Assembly (NCBI GenBank): GCA_030280995.1
Contig: JASXTE010000008.1
Coordinates: 7,211,001-7,275,000, forward strand
Origin: Hemileia vastatrix
Taxonomy: Eukaryota; Basidiomycota; Pucciniomycetes; Pucciniales; Zaghouaniaceae
Reading direction: 5' to 3'
Length of the DNA stretch: 64,000 bases
Positions 22,447-34,360 of this stretch are shown here, piece by piece. The position numbers and the translations under genes are program-made. How positions within the stretch are numbered: position 1 is the stretch's first letter; each line of letters opens with the position of its first letter. Below the pieces are notes generated by a model that did no database searches, had not been told where the DNA came from, and worked only from the letters and a program-made list of their open reading frames with translations.

Positions 22447-23712
22447 ATGCCTTCCTCACTTTCAAATCGTGATAAATTACATAAAGCAATGACTTTCATG
22501 GCTCTTGAACTGCTCTTGGACTCTGATTGCGATTCTGATTCTGATCTAGAAGAAGATTTTGTCTTTTTATCAAAAATGGCCATGAAACGTTACCTTCTTC
22601 CCAGAAAGCCTCAAGTACTTCATACCCCCAAGTACACCATCCAAACACTTCTTAACCTATCTACACCCAGTTTTAGACAGCTGTTCAGGATTTCTCAGGA
22701 ATGTTTCCTTAAATTGCTAGAGCTTATTCAGGTTCATCCCATATTTCACAATAATTCTCAAAAAGAACAACGACATCTTTCAATTCAATTGGCTATCACA
22801 CTATGTTGTTTGGGTTCAAATGGTAATGGAGCCGCTTTGAAACGTTTAGAAAATGTCTTTGATTTAGGGTATGGTTCAGTTAACACTTATACCAAACGAT
22901 GTATCACTGCCATCAAATCCTTGGAATCTCAACTTCTCACCTGGCCAACAAAAGAAGAGCAACTTGAATCATCTCAGGTTATGCAAGCAGAGGGCTTCCC
23001 AGGATGTATTGGTTTTGTTGATGGTACTACTATTCCTTTGAGCCAGAAACCTGCTCAAGGTGGAAACAATTACTTTGACCGTAAAAAGAGGTAGATTATT
23101 TTTAACTCCTTTCATTCTCTTTGAAACTAACACAAACAAATATAACTTCTTTATAGATATTCAATTAACATTCAGCTTATATGTGACGTAAACAAAAAAT
23201 TTATATCATTCTTCGCTGGCTATCCTGGCTCATGTCATGACTCCTACGTCTTCCAAAGAATGCAAATTTCAAATGAAACTGAAAAATTCTTTGATGAAGA
23301 TCAGTATCTTCTTGCAGATTCTGCTTATGTGAATGGAAAGAATGTACTTCCTGCTTTTCAGGGAGCAGCTTCAGAAGACAGTCAAAATGCCAAGTTCAAC
23401 AATCATTTGGCAAAGTCAAGAGTCCATATTGAACATTCTATTGGAATCTTGAATGGCCGTTTTTCTAGTTTAAGGGAATTAAGAAGTCCTCTTAGAAATA
23501 AATCTGAAATGGAGGCGGTGATCAACTGGATTCTGTGTTGCACTATACTTCATAACCTACTTGCTGACCTCAAAGATCAATGGTTAGAGCTGTATGAAGA
23601 TGAACAAGTTGATTCACCCTCGACTATATCCAACACTTCTATTTCTCAATCAACTAGTATAAGGGCAAAAATTCTTCCAATAACACTCCAACATTTTTCA
23701 ACACAATTTTAA
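22447..23712 (+). CDS. PIF/Harbinger DDE transposase of H1
   Basis: Two exons, 22447-23090 and 23157-23712, joined across a 66-bp GT..AG intron that falls inside an Arg codon; 399 residues. Start at MPSSLSNRD agrees with the H2 copy, although an upstream in-frame ATG exists at 22405. Domain of the DDE_Tnp_4/HARBI1 type: first Asp in GCIGFVDGTTIPL, second in YLLADSAYVNG, Glu in RVHIEHSIGILNGRF. An acidic stretch (DSDCDSDSDLEED) lies near residue 25. The enzyme would cut and rejoin element ends at AAT targets in the nucleus, likely with the SANT-like partner. H2 carries a nearly identical intact copy, suggesting recent activity. Confidence 0.93.
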
Positions 23713-24180
23713 TTTTTTTTTTTCATTCTCTTCAAATGATCAATTTGCATGTGTTATTCACTGAGAATGGTAAATTTTTTTGCATATTTTTTTGGTTTTT
23801 GAATTTTCTGTTAAAGTCTTATTTTTTTTATCTCTCTGTGTTTTCTTTCATCAACTCAACATGAAATTGCATATTTTCAGCAAACACATATTTATTCAGT
23901 CACTCTCTTTTTTTTCTTCACTCATATCTGTTTTCTCCTCTCTTCCTACATCACTCAAACAATTTCACTTATTTTTTTTTTCTCAACTCATCTCTTCAGG
24001 TAAGTCATTTTATCTCTTTTACTTGATTCTTTGCTAATTTTTTTTTTTTTTTGGTTTTTTTTTTTGTTTTTGTTTTTGTTTTTGTTTTTTTTTGTAAGTG
24101 GTTTTTTTAAATTTATAGGTAAAATTAACCTTTTTTTTCTCTCTCTCTCTCTCTCCCTCTTTTCTCTCATTTATCCTATT

Positions 24181-24890
24181 CTTTATCCCCCCTTGGCCTG
24201 GGCTTTTTCCCACCTTTACCCTCTCCTTGGAATGGATACTTCCCCCATTTCCCTCCTTGGCTCACTCTAACCTCCCTTTTCTCCCTTTCTCCCCCTTTTT
24301 GGTGTCCTCATTTCATCCCCTCATTCCTCTCCAACCCCCCTCCAAATCCCCTGAATCCCCCTCCAAATCCCCTCCGAACCCCCCTCCAAACCCCCCTCCA
24401 ACCCCCCTTCAATCCGTTCCTAACTCCCCCTCCTATCCCCCTCAAAACCCCCCCAATCCCCCCCTACCCCCCTTAAATGTTCCTTAACAATTCATTAACG
24501 AATCGTTAAGTTAACAAACAATCGTTAGCAATTGTTTGTTAACTTAATGAATTGATAGCGAATCGTTAAGTGAAATTGAGGGGGGGGTTATGAGGGGGGG
24601 GATTGGGGGGCTTTGGAGGGGGGGAATATAGGTGGATTGAAGGGGGTGTTGGGGGGGGGGTTAGAGGGGATTTGGGGGGAATTGGAGGGGGGTTTGGAGG
24701 GTGATTTGGAGGGGGCTTTGGAGGAGCTTTGGAGGGGGATTTGGAGGGGGGTTTGGGGCAGATTGAAGGCGGGTTTGGAAGGGGGTTTGGAGGGGTTTAA
24801 AAGGGGATGTGAATAGGTTGGAGGGGGGGGTTTGTACAAGGGTTTTGGGGTGGTGGGAGTGGGGTTTGGAGCGGGGAATTTAGGGGAATG
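24181..24890. repeat. Large C-rich/G-rich foldback inside H1
   Basis: C-rich arm (24181-24483, runs of CCCCCTCCAAA) and G-rich arm (24576-24890, runs of GGAGGGGGNTTT) surround an AT-rich core with a 17-bp perfect inverted repeat (24506-24522 / 24531-24547, loop cgttagca). The arms are degenerate minisatellites and complementary in composition. The apparent proline- or glycine-rich frames here are simple-sequence artefacts. The G-rich strand has many runs capable of G-quadruplex formation. Confidence 0.85.
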
Positions 24891-25241
24891 GGGAAGTGAT
24901 AAAAAAAATTTCACAGTTTTTTGAATTTTTTAATTTTAGAGAAAAATATTCATCAAGTTCAAGTGAAATAAAAAAAATTCTTATTAGTCTTTTGAGGATT
25001 TTTATTTTTTTAATTTAAATTAAGTGAGTTTTTTTTAATGTATAATTTTGGGTGTTTGAAAAGTAACAAATTTTTAAGTAGAAAAATACATGTCTTTAAC
25101 TTCAGATTCACCACTTACCTCACTTTCATCTTCTTTAACATCATTATCATCTTCAAATTCAACTTCTTTTCAATCATCATCTAAAACATTGACAAAAAAT
25201 GAACAGTATCAAAATAAAAGAAATTAAAAAAAAAAATTCAC

Positions 25242-26306
25242 TTGGATCAAATATTTGGCCATATTTCAAAAACCAAATACTATAAAACTAAAGTTGAAAA
25301 AAAACAATATCCGAAAACGTTACCTGAAAATATACATTATTTAACTGAAACTGGAGGTGATGAAGTTAAAGCTGTTATTAATAATACTTTCAAACCTCAA
25401 TTTATTTATGAAAACCATTCTTTTAATGGTTTAAAAGATGATTCATTTAATCAACTCTGCGATCTCATTATAACACTCTATCAAGTGGCTTTGCTTTTCT
25501 TACCTTTAAAGAATATAAATTTGTTGGGTGGAATCATGATTGGTATTGGATGGAGACCAGGATTTGATAAAGGTTTTTCTCTTGGTATGTTTAAAATTTT
25601 TTCTGGATTATTTAATATCATTTTACTGAATTTAAATCAAATAGGCATATATTCTTTACACAGATCTTTATCTAAAGCTGAATTAGATAAAGATTTTCGA
25701 AAATGGAATACTTTAACTTCCTTTAATTCATTTCTTGCTCTTTGACTTAAAAAACTCTTCAATAAAGCTTTTGAAAAAAATCATGAAGTTGCTACAAGAC
25801 TTGGAATATCAAATTGGTGCGACTCTGAATGGGAAGATATTAGCAGTGATTATCTAATGTTTTAAAATGTTATAATCACTCATTCTGGATTTCATAACTG
25901 AATTCACACCGACTCAAATGATTCCAATTACCTCACTTATGGAATTTTCACATATATTAATCCTATCACTGGACAACCTATTCCATCACCTGAAAAAATT
26001 AAAGGACATGGATTATATTTCCTGGATCATAGATGTAAAATCGATTTTGGATTAGAAAATGGAATCATCGAAACAGTTTGGAATTCTTCTTACGATAATC
26101 ACCAAACCACAAAGGCTCCTCCAGGTTTGAAATCTTGTCAAGACTTCACGCATTTCGGTTGCTCTTTCCAGATCAGTCAAAAGTTAATCCAACAAATAAA
26201 CAAGTTAAAAAAAGAAGAAAAAGGTAATAAATTTAAAAATTCTTTAGGTAGATCTAAAAAGTATGGGGATTTTGAGAGCCACCAAATATTTAATATTCTT
26301 CCATAA
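25242..26306 (+). pseudogene. Tet-like 2OG-Fe(II) oxygenase relic carried by H1
   Basis: One continuous frame of about 354 codons interrupted by only three stops (25743-25745, near 25863 and 25898-25900). It resembles the intact oxygenase at 57662-58839: an HxD iron motif (HTD, 25905-25913) after GFHN, a RCKIDFGLENGIIETVW segment, a distal His in SYDNHQTT, and FGCSFQIS near the C-terminus. The 2OG-binding Arg of the intact gene (FTRLGSS) is His here (FTHFGCS), a second sign of decay. Upstream exons may exist (a donor-like CAG|GTAAGT at 23998-24006). Members of the family are proposed to be related to TET/JBP 5-methylcytosine oxygenases; the substrate here is unknown. Position between transposase and partner gene marks it as cargo. 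Confidence 0.72.
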
Positions 26307-26568
26307 ATTTTTAATAAATAAATATGATATTTCAATTTATGAAATTAAAGTAATGGGACAACGACCTTGTGTTGTATAAAAGGTAATCATGATAACATTA
26401 AATTTTTTCATGGGGTTCCTCTAGCCTATACCTGGGGAAAGTCCCAAACCTAGTTTCTAGACTTGATCTGCATTTTGGCATGAGGAATTGTCATTACTTT
26501 AAAAGTAGTAAATTTGACATATCTTATTTATATACTATTAATTTATGTAATTATATTAAATTTTGATG

Positions 26569-26760
26569 AATTTCACCCTTTACTTCAATAAAATGCAGAG
26601 GAGGGTATTGCCAATTTTTTAAATCTGACATGTGAAATTGATGACTTAGAAAAATTTGGTGGTACCCAGCCCTTGTTTCAATAAAATGCAGGGGAGGGCA
26701 TTGCCAATTTTTTAAATCTGACATGTGAAATTGATGACTTAGAAAAATTTAGATAAGCAA
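26569..26760. repeat. Internal hairpin repeats of H1
   Basis: Two units of about 100 bp: caccctttacttcaataaaa with GCAGAGGAGGGTATTGCC, then CAGCCCTTGTTTCAATAAAA with GCAGGGGAGGGCATTGCC. C-rich and G-rich sides can pair and AATAAA lies between. The repeats sit between the convergent oxygenase and SANT-like genes. Confidence 0.75.
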
Positions 26761-26995
26761 ACTTATTGACTTGAAAGTAAAGATAGAAAATTTTTATTAT
26801 AATTTCAAATTTTTTTCAAAATAAAAGTATAAGCAAACTTATTGACTTGAATGTAAAGATAGAAAAATTGTATGATATTTTCAAAAATTTGTCAAAAATA
26901 ATGTACTATATTTAAGACCTTTTATAAGTCAGCATATAAGAAAATATTACCAAAAAGAAATCAAAAAAAATTAAATTAACTAGAAAAACAATTTA

Positions 26996-28308
26996 TCAAT
27001 TGAAAAGGTCAAGTAATTTTTTAATGTCCTCATAAGATTGGCCATTTTTTACACATTCCGTAATGAAATCTTTTTTTTAAAACTCTCTTGTTTTTCCAAT
27101 TCACAAGTAGCCATTTCTCTTTGAAATTGACGGTCATTTACTGTTTCCATCTGCTCTGCCTCAAATTTTTTTTCTTCCAAATCTAAGGCTTGCTGATCTT
27201 TCCTTAGCATATGATAAAACTTCATCTTCTCAAAGTCAAGGGAATTTTTCGCAATAGTTGATTTTGCTGAGAAAATTAAATTGAAATAAATAAATAAATG
27301 AGTTAATGATTAAGATATATAGTAAATGAATCTTACTTATATCTTTTTTTCAAAATAATACTCAAGGGAGCCAAATGAGCTTGTTAAAGAATTACCACGT
27401 TTTAATAGATGGTTCAAGTTCATTGAAGTTGAGGCTCGACGCTTTAGTTTGGAGTTTGAACAAGAGGCTTCAGGAAGTTCATCTAAAGCAGCTTCTAAAG
27501 TGGGATTCAAATTTCCAGAATTGAGATTTTTTAATGGAGATTGAGTTTGAGTTGGAGGAGACTAGAAAGAAATAGAAATTCAGAGAAGAATTGAAGAAAA
27601 AACAAAAAGTAAACATACATTTAAATTTTGGGCCTCTGAGGATTCAGATCTTCTGCGATATAATTGTTCTTCTTGATAGTTGGGATCATCTTCAGCTGAA
27701 CTATGGTTAGAAGGTGGAGGGGATTGATCCTGTTGATGTACAGGCATTTCAGGAGGATTAATTGATGTTTGAGATCCAGAGGGTATATTTTTAGTAGTAT
27801 TGTGTAGAAACCAAGGGTTTTCATCAACTCGGGATCCAAAAAGATTATCCATTTCATCATAGAAAGGACACATGACATTGAGCTTTTCCGAAACAGTAGT
27901 AATTCCAATCTCCAAATGATCATTATCAATACCAAAGCCAGTTTCATTTGCAGCATGATGAGCCTTTTTATATTTTGATTGGTAACTCATAAATCTCTCC
28001 TTCATTTGTTTAGGATTGATATCGATTCTCCCCCTTGTTTGCTTCCTTACTTCATTGGCCATCAATAAGTAGCCATTAACCTTTGAAGAAGGTGGACGTC
28101 CAATACAAGTGGACTTTTCACTTCCAAAACATGCTTCAAAATTTGATTTTATTTTAAGGAAGTTGATTATGATGAGATAATCATCCTTTTTAAGCTGACC
28201 TGAACCTGACTTTTATTTTTCAGGTGTAGGGCTTGCTTTACAAGGAGAATTTTGTGACAAAGCAGATTTTTGAGTTACCTTTTGAGATTTAGAATGTCTG
28301 GGAGGCAT
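26996..28308 (-). pseudogene. SANT/Myb-like, coiled-coil protein of H1
   Basis: Minus-strand gene convergent with transposase and oxygenase. Exons 28308-27619, 27561-27337 and 27266-26996, with GT..AG introns. Starts MPPRHSKSQKVTQKS; SANT/MADF-like region follows (LKKDDYLIIINFLKIKSNFEACF, KVNGYLLMANEVRKQ, NPKQMKERFMSYQSKYKKAH). Exon 3 encodes a charged helix ending KKDFITECVKNGQSYEDIKK, similar to the ends of the Harb3 and Harb4 proteins. A TAA at about 28213 interrupts exon 1 and a frame disruption near 27080 (poly-A run) affects exon 3. Harbinger elements usually encode such a DNA-binding partner for the transposase; that role is inferred here. Confidence 0.75.
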
Positions 28309-28668
28309 TATGAAACTGGCACATAACAAGAAAAAAGATTAAGAGGTAGAAGAAATAAGTAAAAAATAATGTAAACATGCCTGGTCAAAATGTTGAAAAT
28401 TTCAGGAAGGGGTGTGTGCCAAGGATTGATGGGTAGGTAGCGAGGAAGGTCAGTGTGTCACATGTGACAGGGATGGGGTAAGAAAGGAAGGGATGTTATG
28501 TGGCCAACATGTGGTTGTGAAAAAAAACGGGAAAAAAGTGCTGATTTGAGGTCATAACTGACACCCATTTTTGAAATAAGTGACTTTTTTGCAAAATTTA
28601 AGTGCTGATTTGGTTTGAAATCCGCACTTAAGTTAAGTGCGGATTTTCAAGAACTGACACCCCCTAAT

Positions 28669-29579
28669 AAGTTGTATTTGATGCAAAGCAGAACCCAGAC
28701 CAAAAAAACATGCATCTGTATATAATACAAAAGACAATTAGAAATCTGGTAATCCCAAGATAGGAGCTGTCATCAAACATTCTTTCAACTTATCAAAAGC
28801 CTGTTGTCTTTCATTACTCCTAATGAAAGATTCTGATTTCTTTATAAGTTTGGTCAATAATGCAGCAATTAATTGGTAGTTTTTTATATATTGTCTATAA
28901 TAACCACACATACCTAGAAAAGATTGTACATCCTTTACATTTTGAGGAATGCCAATATTCTTGATTGCAGCCCCTTTTTTTTGGTCTACACATATTTTTA
29001 AGCCAGATACAATATGACCAAGCACTTTTAAAGACTCAAACCCAAATTTACATTTTTTCAATGTAAGGGTCATTTTTATTTCATCCATTTTCTGAAATAC
29101 ATTCTTTAAATGGATTAAGTGTTCATCATATGTCTTAGAGAACACTATGATCTCATCAATGTATACCATTAACCATCCCTCAATCATTTCATTATGGAAT
29201 GTTATATCAATTAACTTCTAAAATACTGATGGAGCATTTTTTGGTCCAAATGGCATCATGACATATTTATAAATTCCCATGCGTGTTGTTATAAACAAAA
29301 AGTTCTGTGAATTCTTTTCAACAGGAATTTGATGGTACCCTTTATTCCCATCTAAGCAACTTATATACTTAGCACCTTTAAGGGTAGCATGTATAGAGGC
29401 AATCCTTTGCAAGGGATAAATATCATCTACTGTAAATGTATTTAATGCTCTATAATCACCGCACAGTCTTGCTTTATCTTGTTCATAAGAAATTAGCACT
29501 GGTGATATTACGTAATATTTTGGTGTAGTTTCAACCTTTTCAAGAATTTTCATTTTTAATAATATCTTAATATTATCCT
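28669..29579 (-). pseudogene. G3 reverse transcriptase, active-site variant YIDE
   Basis: RT core in two frames: 29553-29218 (CGDYRALN, DGNKGYHQIP, MPFGPKNAPSVF) and 29187-28738 (MIEGWLMVYIDEIIVF, LGHIVSGLKICVDQKK, thumb). A frameshift separates them near 29200. The second catalytic Asp of YxDD is Glu (codon 29154-29152), whereas G2 and G5 have YIDD. Coding continues into RNase H and is cut by H1 at 28666. Confidence 0.85.
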
Positions 29580-32500
29580 CTATGTCTTTCCTCTTAATTG
29601 GTGAAGCAGGGTATGGTTTTTTTTAAGACTAGCAGGAATATTATCCATATTACAGGTTAAACTAATTTTCATCTCATGATCTTTTACAAGGCCAAGTTCA
29701 TTTGTACCATGTGCAAAAGCCATTGGAAAAGCTTTAATTAAGTCCAAAATATTATTTTTCTTAGCTTCACTTATCTGAGTGCCAAATGATGCTTTAGAAG
29801 TTTCTGTTTCTAGAAGTTCCATCTCATTGGATTTTCTTCCTTTGCATGGAATATTTGTTACTGACTCAATGTGTAAGACTGTGTTAAAAGAATTTATTTT
29901 AAATTTCCTTTTACCATTCATGCCAATTGTAAAATTGTTATTAGCAGGGTCCAATTTCACACCAAACTTAGTAAGAATACCATTTCCGATGATAAAACAG
30001 TTACTAAAGTTAGTATTATCCATTACTACAAAGTCACAAGTTACTCTTACATAACCATGTTGATGTTTAAAAAAAACAGCAGCTTTGTATCTACCAATGG
30101 GGTGTAGTACTGATCCAAAACCTCTCCAATTTTTACTTTGAAGGGGTTCAAGCTTAGACTTATATTCACTATCAATTTTTTGTAATGTATTAGTAGAAAC
30201 AACAGAACCTGCAGCTCCTGTGCCCAATACTATATTAAGATTTTCACCAGAAATGATAGCTGGAACCATGATAGGTATTATTCTAAAGTTATCAGCTTGT
30301 ATATCTTTAATGATTTCAGCATCCTCAAAATTCATTAAAGATTCATTTGATTCCATATTTATTATTGGATTGTCAAAGATGGACAAATCATCTTCCAACA
30401 TATAGACTTCATTTTTATCACTATATGAGATATTGCTGTCACAATCACTTGATTCTTTACTTTTTTCAGTTTCAGTTTCAGATTCACGTTGATTTTCAAT
30501 ATTTATATTTTCCTCACATTTGTGACCTTTAACCCAAGTTTTGTTACACTTATAACAAATATTAGTTTCATAATTTTTAGATACTACAGGTGCCAAAGGT
30601 TTTTTCTGCTTCTCCTGAAGTGTTTTTGAATTCTGATTTTTAACAGGTTCAATATTTTGTTTATAAGTGGAATACCTTGTTTCATACTTATTGTTTAACA
30701 ATATCTCATTACAAATATTAATAAAGTCAGAATATTCAGTAAAATTAATTGTTCTAACTAAAACAATGTCTCTGAAAGATATAGGTAATTTATATATTAT
30801 CTTATCTTTCCATAAGTTAAAATCCATGTTAGGCTTAATGGCTTTTAATATTTTATTTAAATTCATTAAAATTACCATAGTTTTGTCACCATTCAAAGTA
30901 TTGTACCTAGTTTTCTCATAAATTCTCTGCTGACTGAGCCTGAATTTAGAACCTCCAAATTGTTTTTCAATTAATTGTTTCCATTCAGCCCAAGAGTAAT
31001 CTTTACCCTTACTGAAAACAGTCTCAAACCATAATAAAGCAACATCCTTAAATAAAGGAATTAATTTTGATGTTATTTCTTCATCTGGTAACTTACATGA
31101 GAATTTCAAGTTGTCAATTCTTTGAATAAAATGTTGCCAATCAGAGCTGGCTTCCCCATAATAAGTTGGGTACTGATCTATCTTAGGCCAGTTCTTCTGA
31201 TTTGATTTTATTTCACTAATCTTAGGTAAATTCAATAACTCATTTACTCTTGATAAATGGTCTTGTATTTCCTCCTGTACAGATTTTTGACTTACATTTT
31301 CAGATTTGACACTACCACCAGATGGTTTTAGTTGTGGTGGTATAGGGAAGGAATGAGATTCACTTTTGCCAATGAAAGGATTATTATTATACTGAGTATA
31401 CTTATGATTATCCTGGTTCATTAGTAGATTGGCAGTTTCAATCTCAATTTTAGTCAATCTTTGTAGCAGCTCCAAGATACTTTGATTTGTCTGGGAAAAA
31501 GATTACTTAGCTCTTGATTCAATTTTCAATAAGTGTGCTTCATACAACTTTTCTAACTCACAGAATTTGTTTGAAAGTTCACTATATTTATTACTCAATA
31601 ATTCATACTTAAAAGTTAGAGACAGATGTTCATTCTCTAATTCTTTATTTTGTGTTGCCAGTTGAGAAATTTTCAATGTTAAGGAGGAAATGTATCACTT
31701 ATGAGCTTAACTGTCTGTTCCTCACAATCAGTCATTCTATTCTACAATGCTGAAACAATTCTATGTACAGTTGGATTATTGTTAAAATACTCCATGTCTT
31801 CCTTCTAAATTCTCTCACTATCTTGTGAACTTCTCATCTAACTAGTAAGTAGTGGAAACTGAGTATTAACTGTATTATTATTATGAATAGTACTGTTGTT
31901 ATTGACAAAAGATAAGTCAGGTGTATCTACATCAAAACCTAATTTTCTCAACTCCTCCTCAATTATCTGTACAGATTTAACATCAATAATATTACCTATA
32001 TTGTAATTATCAGTATTGTGTTAAATCTGAGAGGGTAATCTACTTACCACGGATAGGTGCCAGTCCTGATTTTAGGTGCTTTTGCTTTCCTTTGTAAGGT
32101 TGAGCTGAGGAAGTCTGATGAGGAGGAGGATCCCTGTTGCAGCTGTGACTAGACCATTGTTGATGGCACCAATCCAAATCCCATTTTTTTACCAGGATTT
32201 TCTCCTGGGAGTGATGTGACCCTCCTGGGGTAGGGGGTTTCTGAATTGGGGGGCCTCCATTTAGCTCTGCCAAGGTTTGATTCATCTGTTAGAATCCTAC
32301 CTTGAAATTGTTCTGCAATCGCTCTACCTCCTTCAGCATGAGAGACTTTGATTCCTCCAACTTCAGGACCTGATTTGCAAGATTGGACAGTTGATCCTTC
32401 AGAGGAGGAGATGTCTTTTTTATTGTAATATTTTTTAAGAGGGTGTCTTTTTCCTCTATACTCATTTGCTCTGGCTGACGGTATGATTGACCCTCCATGG

Positions 32501-32586
32501 TTATGTCCTGGAGCAATGTTTTTATTAGCTTTAGACCTAGTATTATAAGCAGGCTTTTCACTTACATTGTCCTGGAAAGCACTCAT
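29580..32586 (-). pseudogene. G3 gag-protease, with a 631-residue open block
   Basis: Gag begins at about 32586 (MSAFQDNVSEKPAYNTRSK, basic N-terminus), is broken between about 32150 and 31476, then runs open from 31475 to 29580. The open block contains the capsid motif SSDWQHFIQRIDNLKFSCKL, zinc knuckle CYKCNKTWVKGHKC, protease site IVLGTGAAGSVVS (G in place of the catalytic Asp of DTG, near 30229) and NWRGFGSVLHPIG. The protease active site is therefore lost even though the frame is open. Confidence 0.83.
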
Positions 32587-34360
32587 ATTGATAAGAATAA
32601 CAATATTTTACATCTAAAAAAGAGAAAACCTATATTTTAATTAGCAGAAAAGAATTATTAGCAATACAATTACTATTAAAAGCTCTGGAGCTTACCCTGA
32701 ATTTATATCTTTATTTATTTAAGTAAAATATAAGAAAAATTAGAAAAAATCTGTTAAAAATAAAATAATAAGTTTAACTAGACCTTTATAAGTATGAGTA
32801 AATAGCTTACCAAGCTTTAAACAAATACTAATTTAATTGGGTGTTATATTGGTGACCAAATACCAAGTGAAATATGGTTTATATTGGGTACAGTTACTAC
32901 TGTGAATACCCAATTTTTATTATAAAAAATTAGTACAATTATTATAAGGGTTCTTTTCCACAATCACTGAGTTATGATGACCCACTAATGTGCAGAAGAC
33001 CCAAATATTTGGTTTGTTTGAGCTATACTAAACTAAAAACTACATCCCAAGGCTTATACTAAATAATCTATAATAATCATGGAAAGACCCCCAATTGTCA
33101 GTGTATCTAGTCTATAAGTATGATTTAATAGTATTTATTGATTTTACTACTACCTATTGAAAAATTATTTAGTGATTAAACTTCAGGGGAAGACTAATAA
33201 AATAGTTATACTCAAATAAAACTCACAATACTTGGATTTAAATGCGTGCTAGTGGAGGAAAATAGATAAATAGAATATAGTTATAGCTTATATAATGATA
33301 ATATCAATTTATAAAGGCTTTATAATATATTTATAAATGATAATAATTGTGTTTAAATTTTTAATTGAATGGTAGTAAGTAAGTGATTAACAATAACCCA
33401 TCAAATCTCTCCTTATAACTAAATCCACTGGAGTGCACAGACCTTCAATCCAGATGATGTCACTTCTATCCCCGGAAATTAAAGCACTGTGAGGGCCCAG
33501 CACCTCCCCATGGCTTCCACTTCAAGAAGATTAAACACCCAGACCTCCAGTAAGGACCCTCCATCACAATTAATGATAACACAGACCCATACCATAAATA
33601 GAAAATCCAGATAAAAGCAGATACCATAAAGAAACAGGTAAAATAACTAATCCAATAGGAATAAAATGAAACCTAAAGAATATAAAGGAAACAAATAAAA
33701 TGTGCAAGCCCCAAATAATATCCCCAAGGATCCATATTAACCCAGAAATGACCTCCCAACCCATAAATCCATGAATATCAATCAAAGGAAATAGATTAAG
33801 TTGTCCAAACTGAGTACATGCGCCTGATATAGATGTATATTCTTCTATAGGCATTGTGAATCCAATGAATAAGTCAATATGACCTAAAATAAGCAGAAAA
33901 ACAATTTTTTTAGGCTATTAAGAGGCTAAAAACCCACTTATAGACTTAAATATACATAATAGGGGGTGTCAGTTCTGGCAAATCCGCACTTATATTAAGT
34001 GCGGATTTCAAACCAAATCAGCACTTACAAATCAGCACTTAAATTTTGCAAAAAAGTCACTTATTTCAAAAAAGGGTGTCAGTTATGACCTCAAATCAGC
34101 ACTTTTTTCCCATTTTTTTTCACAACCACATTTTGGCCACAAAACATCCCTTCCTTTCTTACCCCATCCCTGTCACATGTGACACACTGACCTTCCTCGC
34201 TACCTACCCATCAATCCTCAGCACACACCCCTTCCTGACATTTTCAATATTTTGACCAGGCATGTTTACATTCTTTTTTACTTATTTCTTCTACTTTTTA
34301 ATCTTTTTTCTTGTTATGTGCCAGTTTCATAATGCCTCCCAGACATTCCAAATCTCAAAA

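Larger units (their letters stand above)
22175..28665 (+). mobile_element. H1: complete PIF/Harbinger transposon with oxygenase cargo, 6491 bp
   Basis: Ends AGGGGGTGTCAGTTCTGG and the inverted CTGACACCCCCT, flanked by AAT (22172-22174 and 28666-28668). The host element G3 reads through when H1 and one AAT are removed, so the boundaries are exact. Each end is followed by a hairpin of AAATCCGCACTT/AAGTGCGGATTT. Gene order: transposase (+), C-rich/G-rich foldback, Tet-like 2OG-Fe(II) oxygenase relic (+), hairpin repeats with AATAAA, SANT/coiled-coil gene (-). The transposase looks intact; the other two genes carry stops. Confidence 0.92.

Noticed and set aside
24227..24914. Proline-rich and glycine-rich proteins
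   Set aside because: Translations of C- and G-rich simple sequence on the two arms of a foldback; no start context or conservation.
30220..30921. Small + strand proteins within 29779-30921
   Set aside because: Antisense shadows of the G3 gag-protease block.
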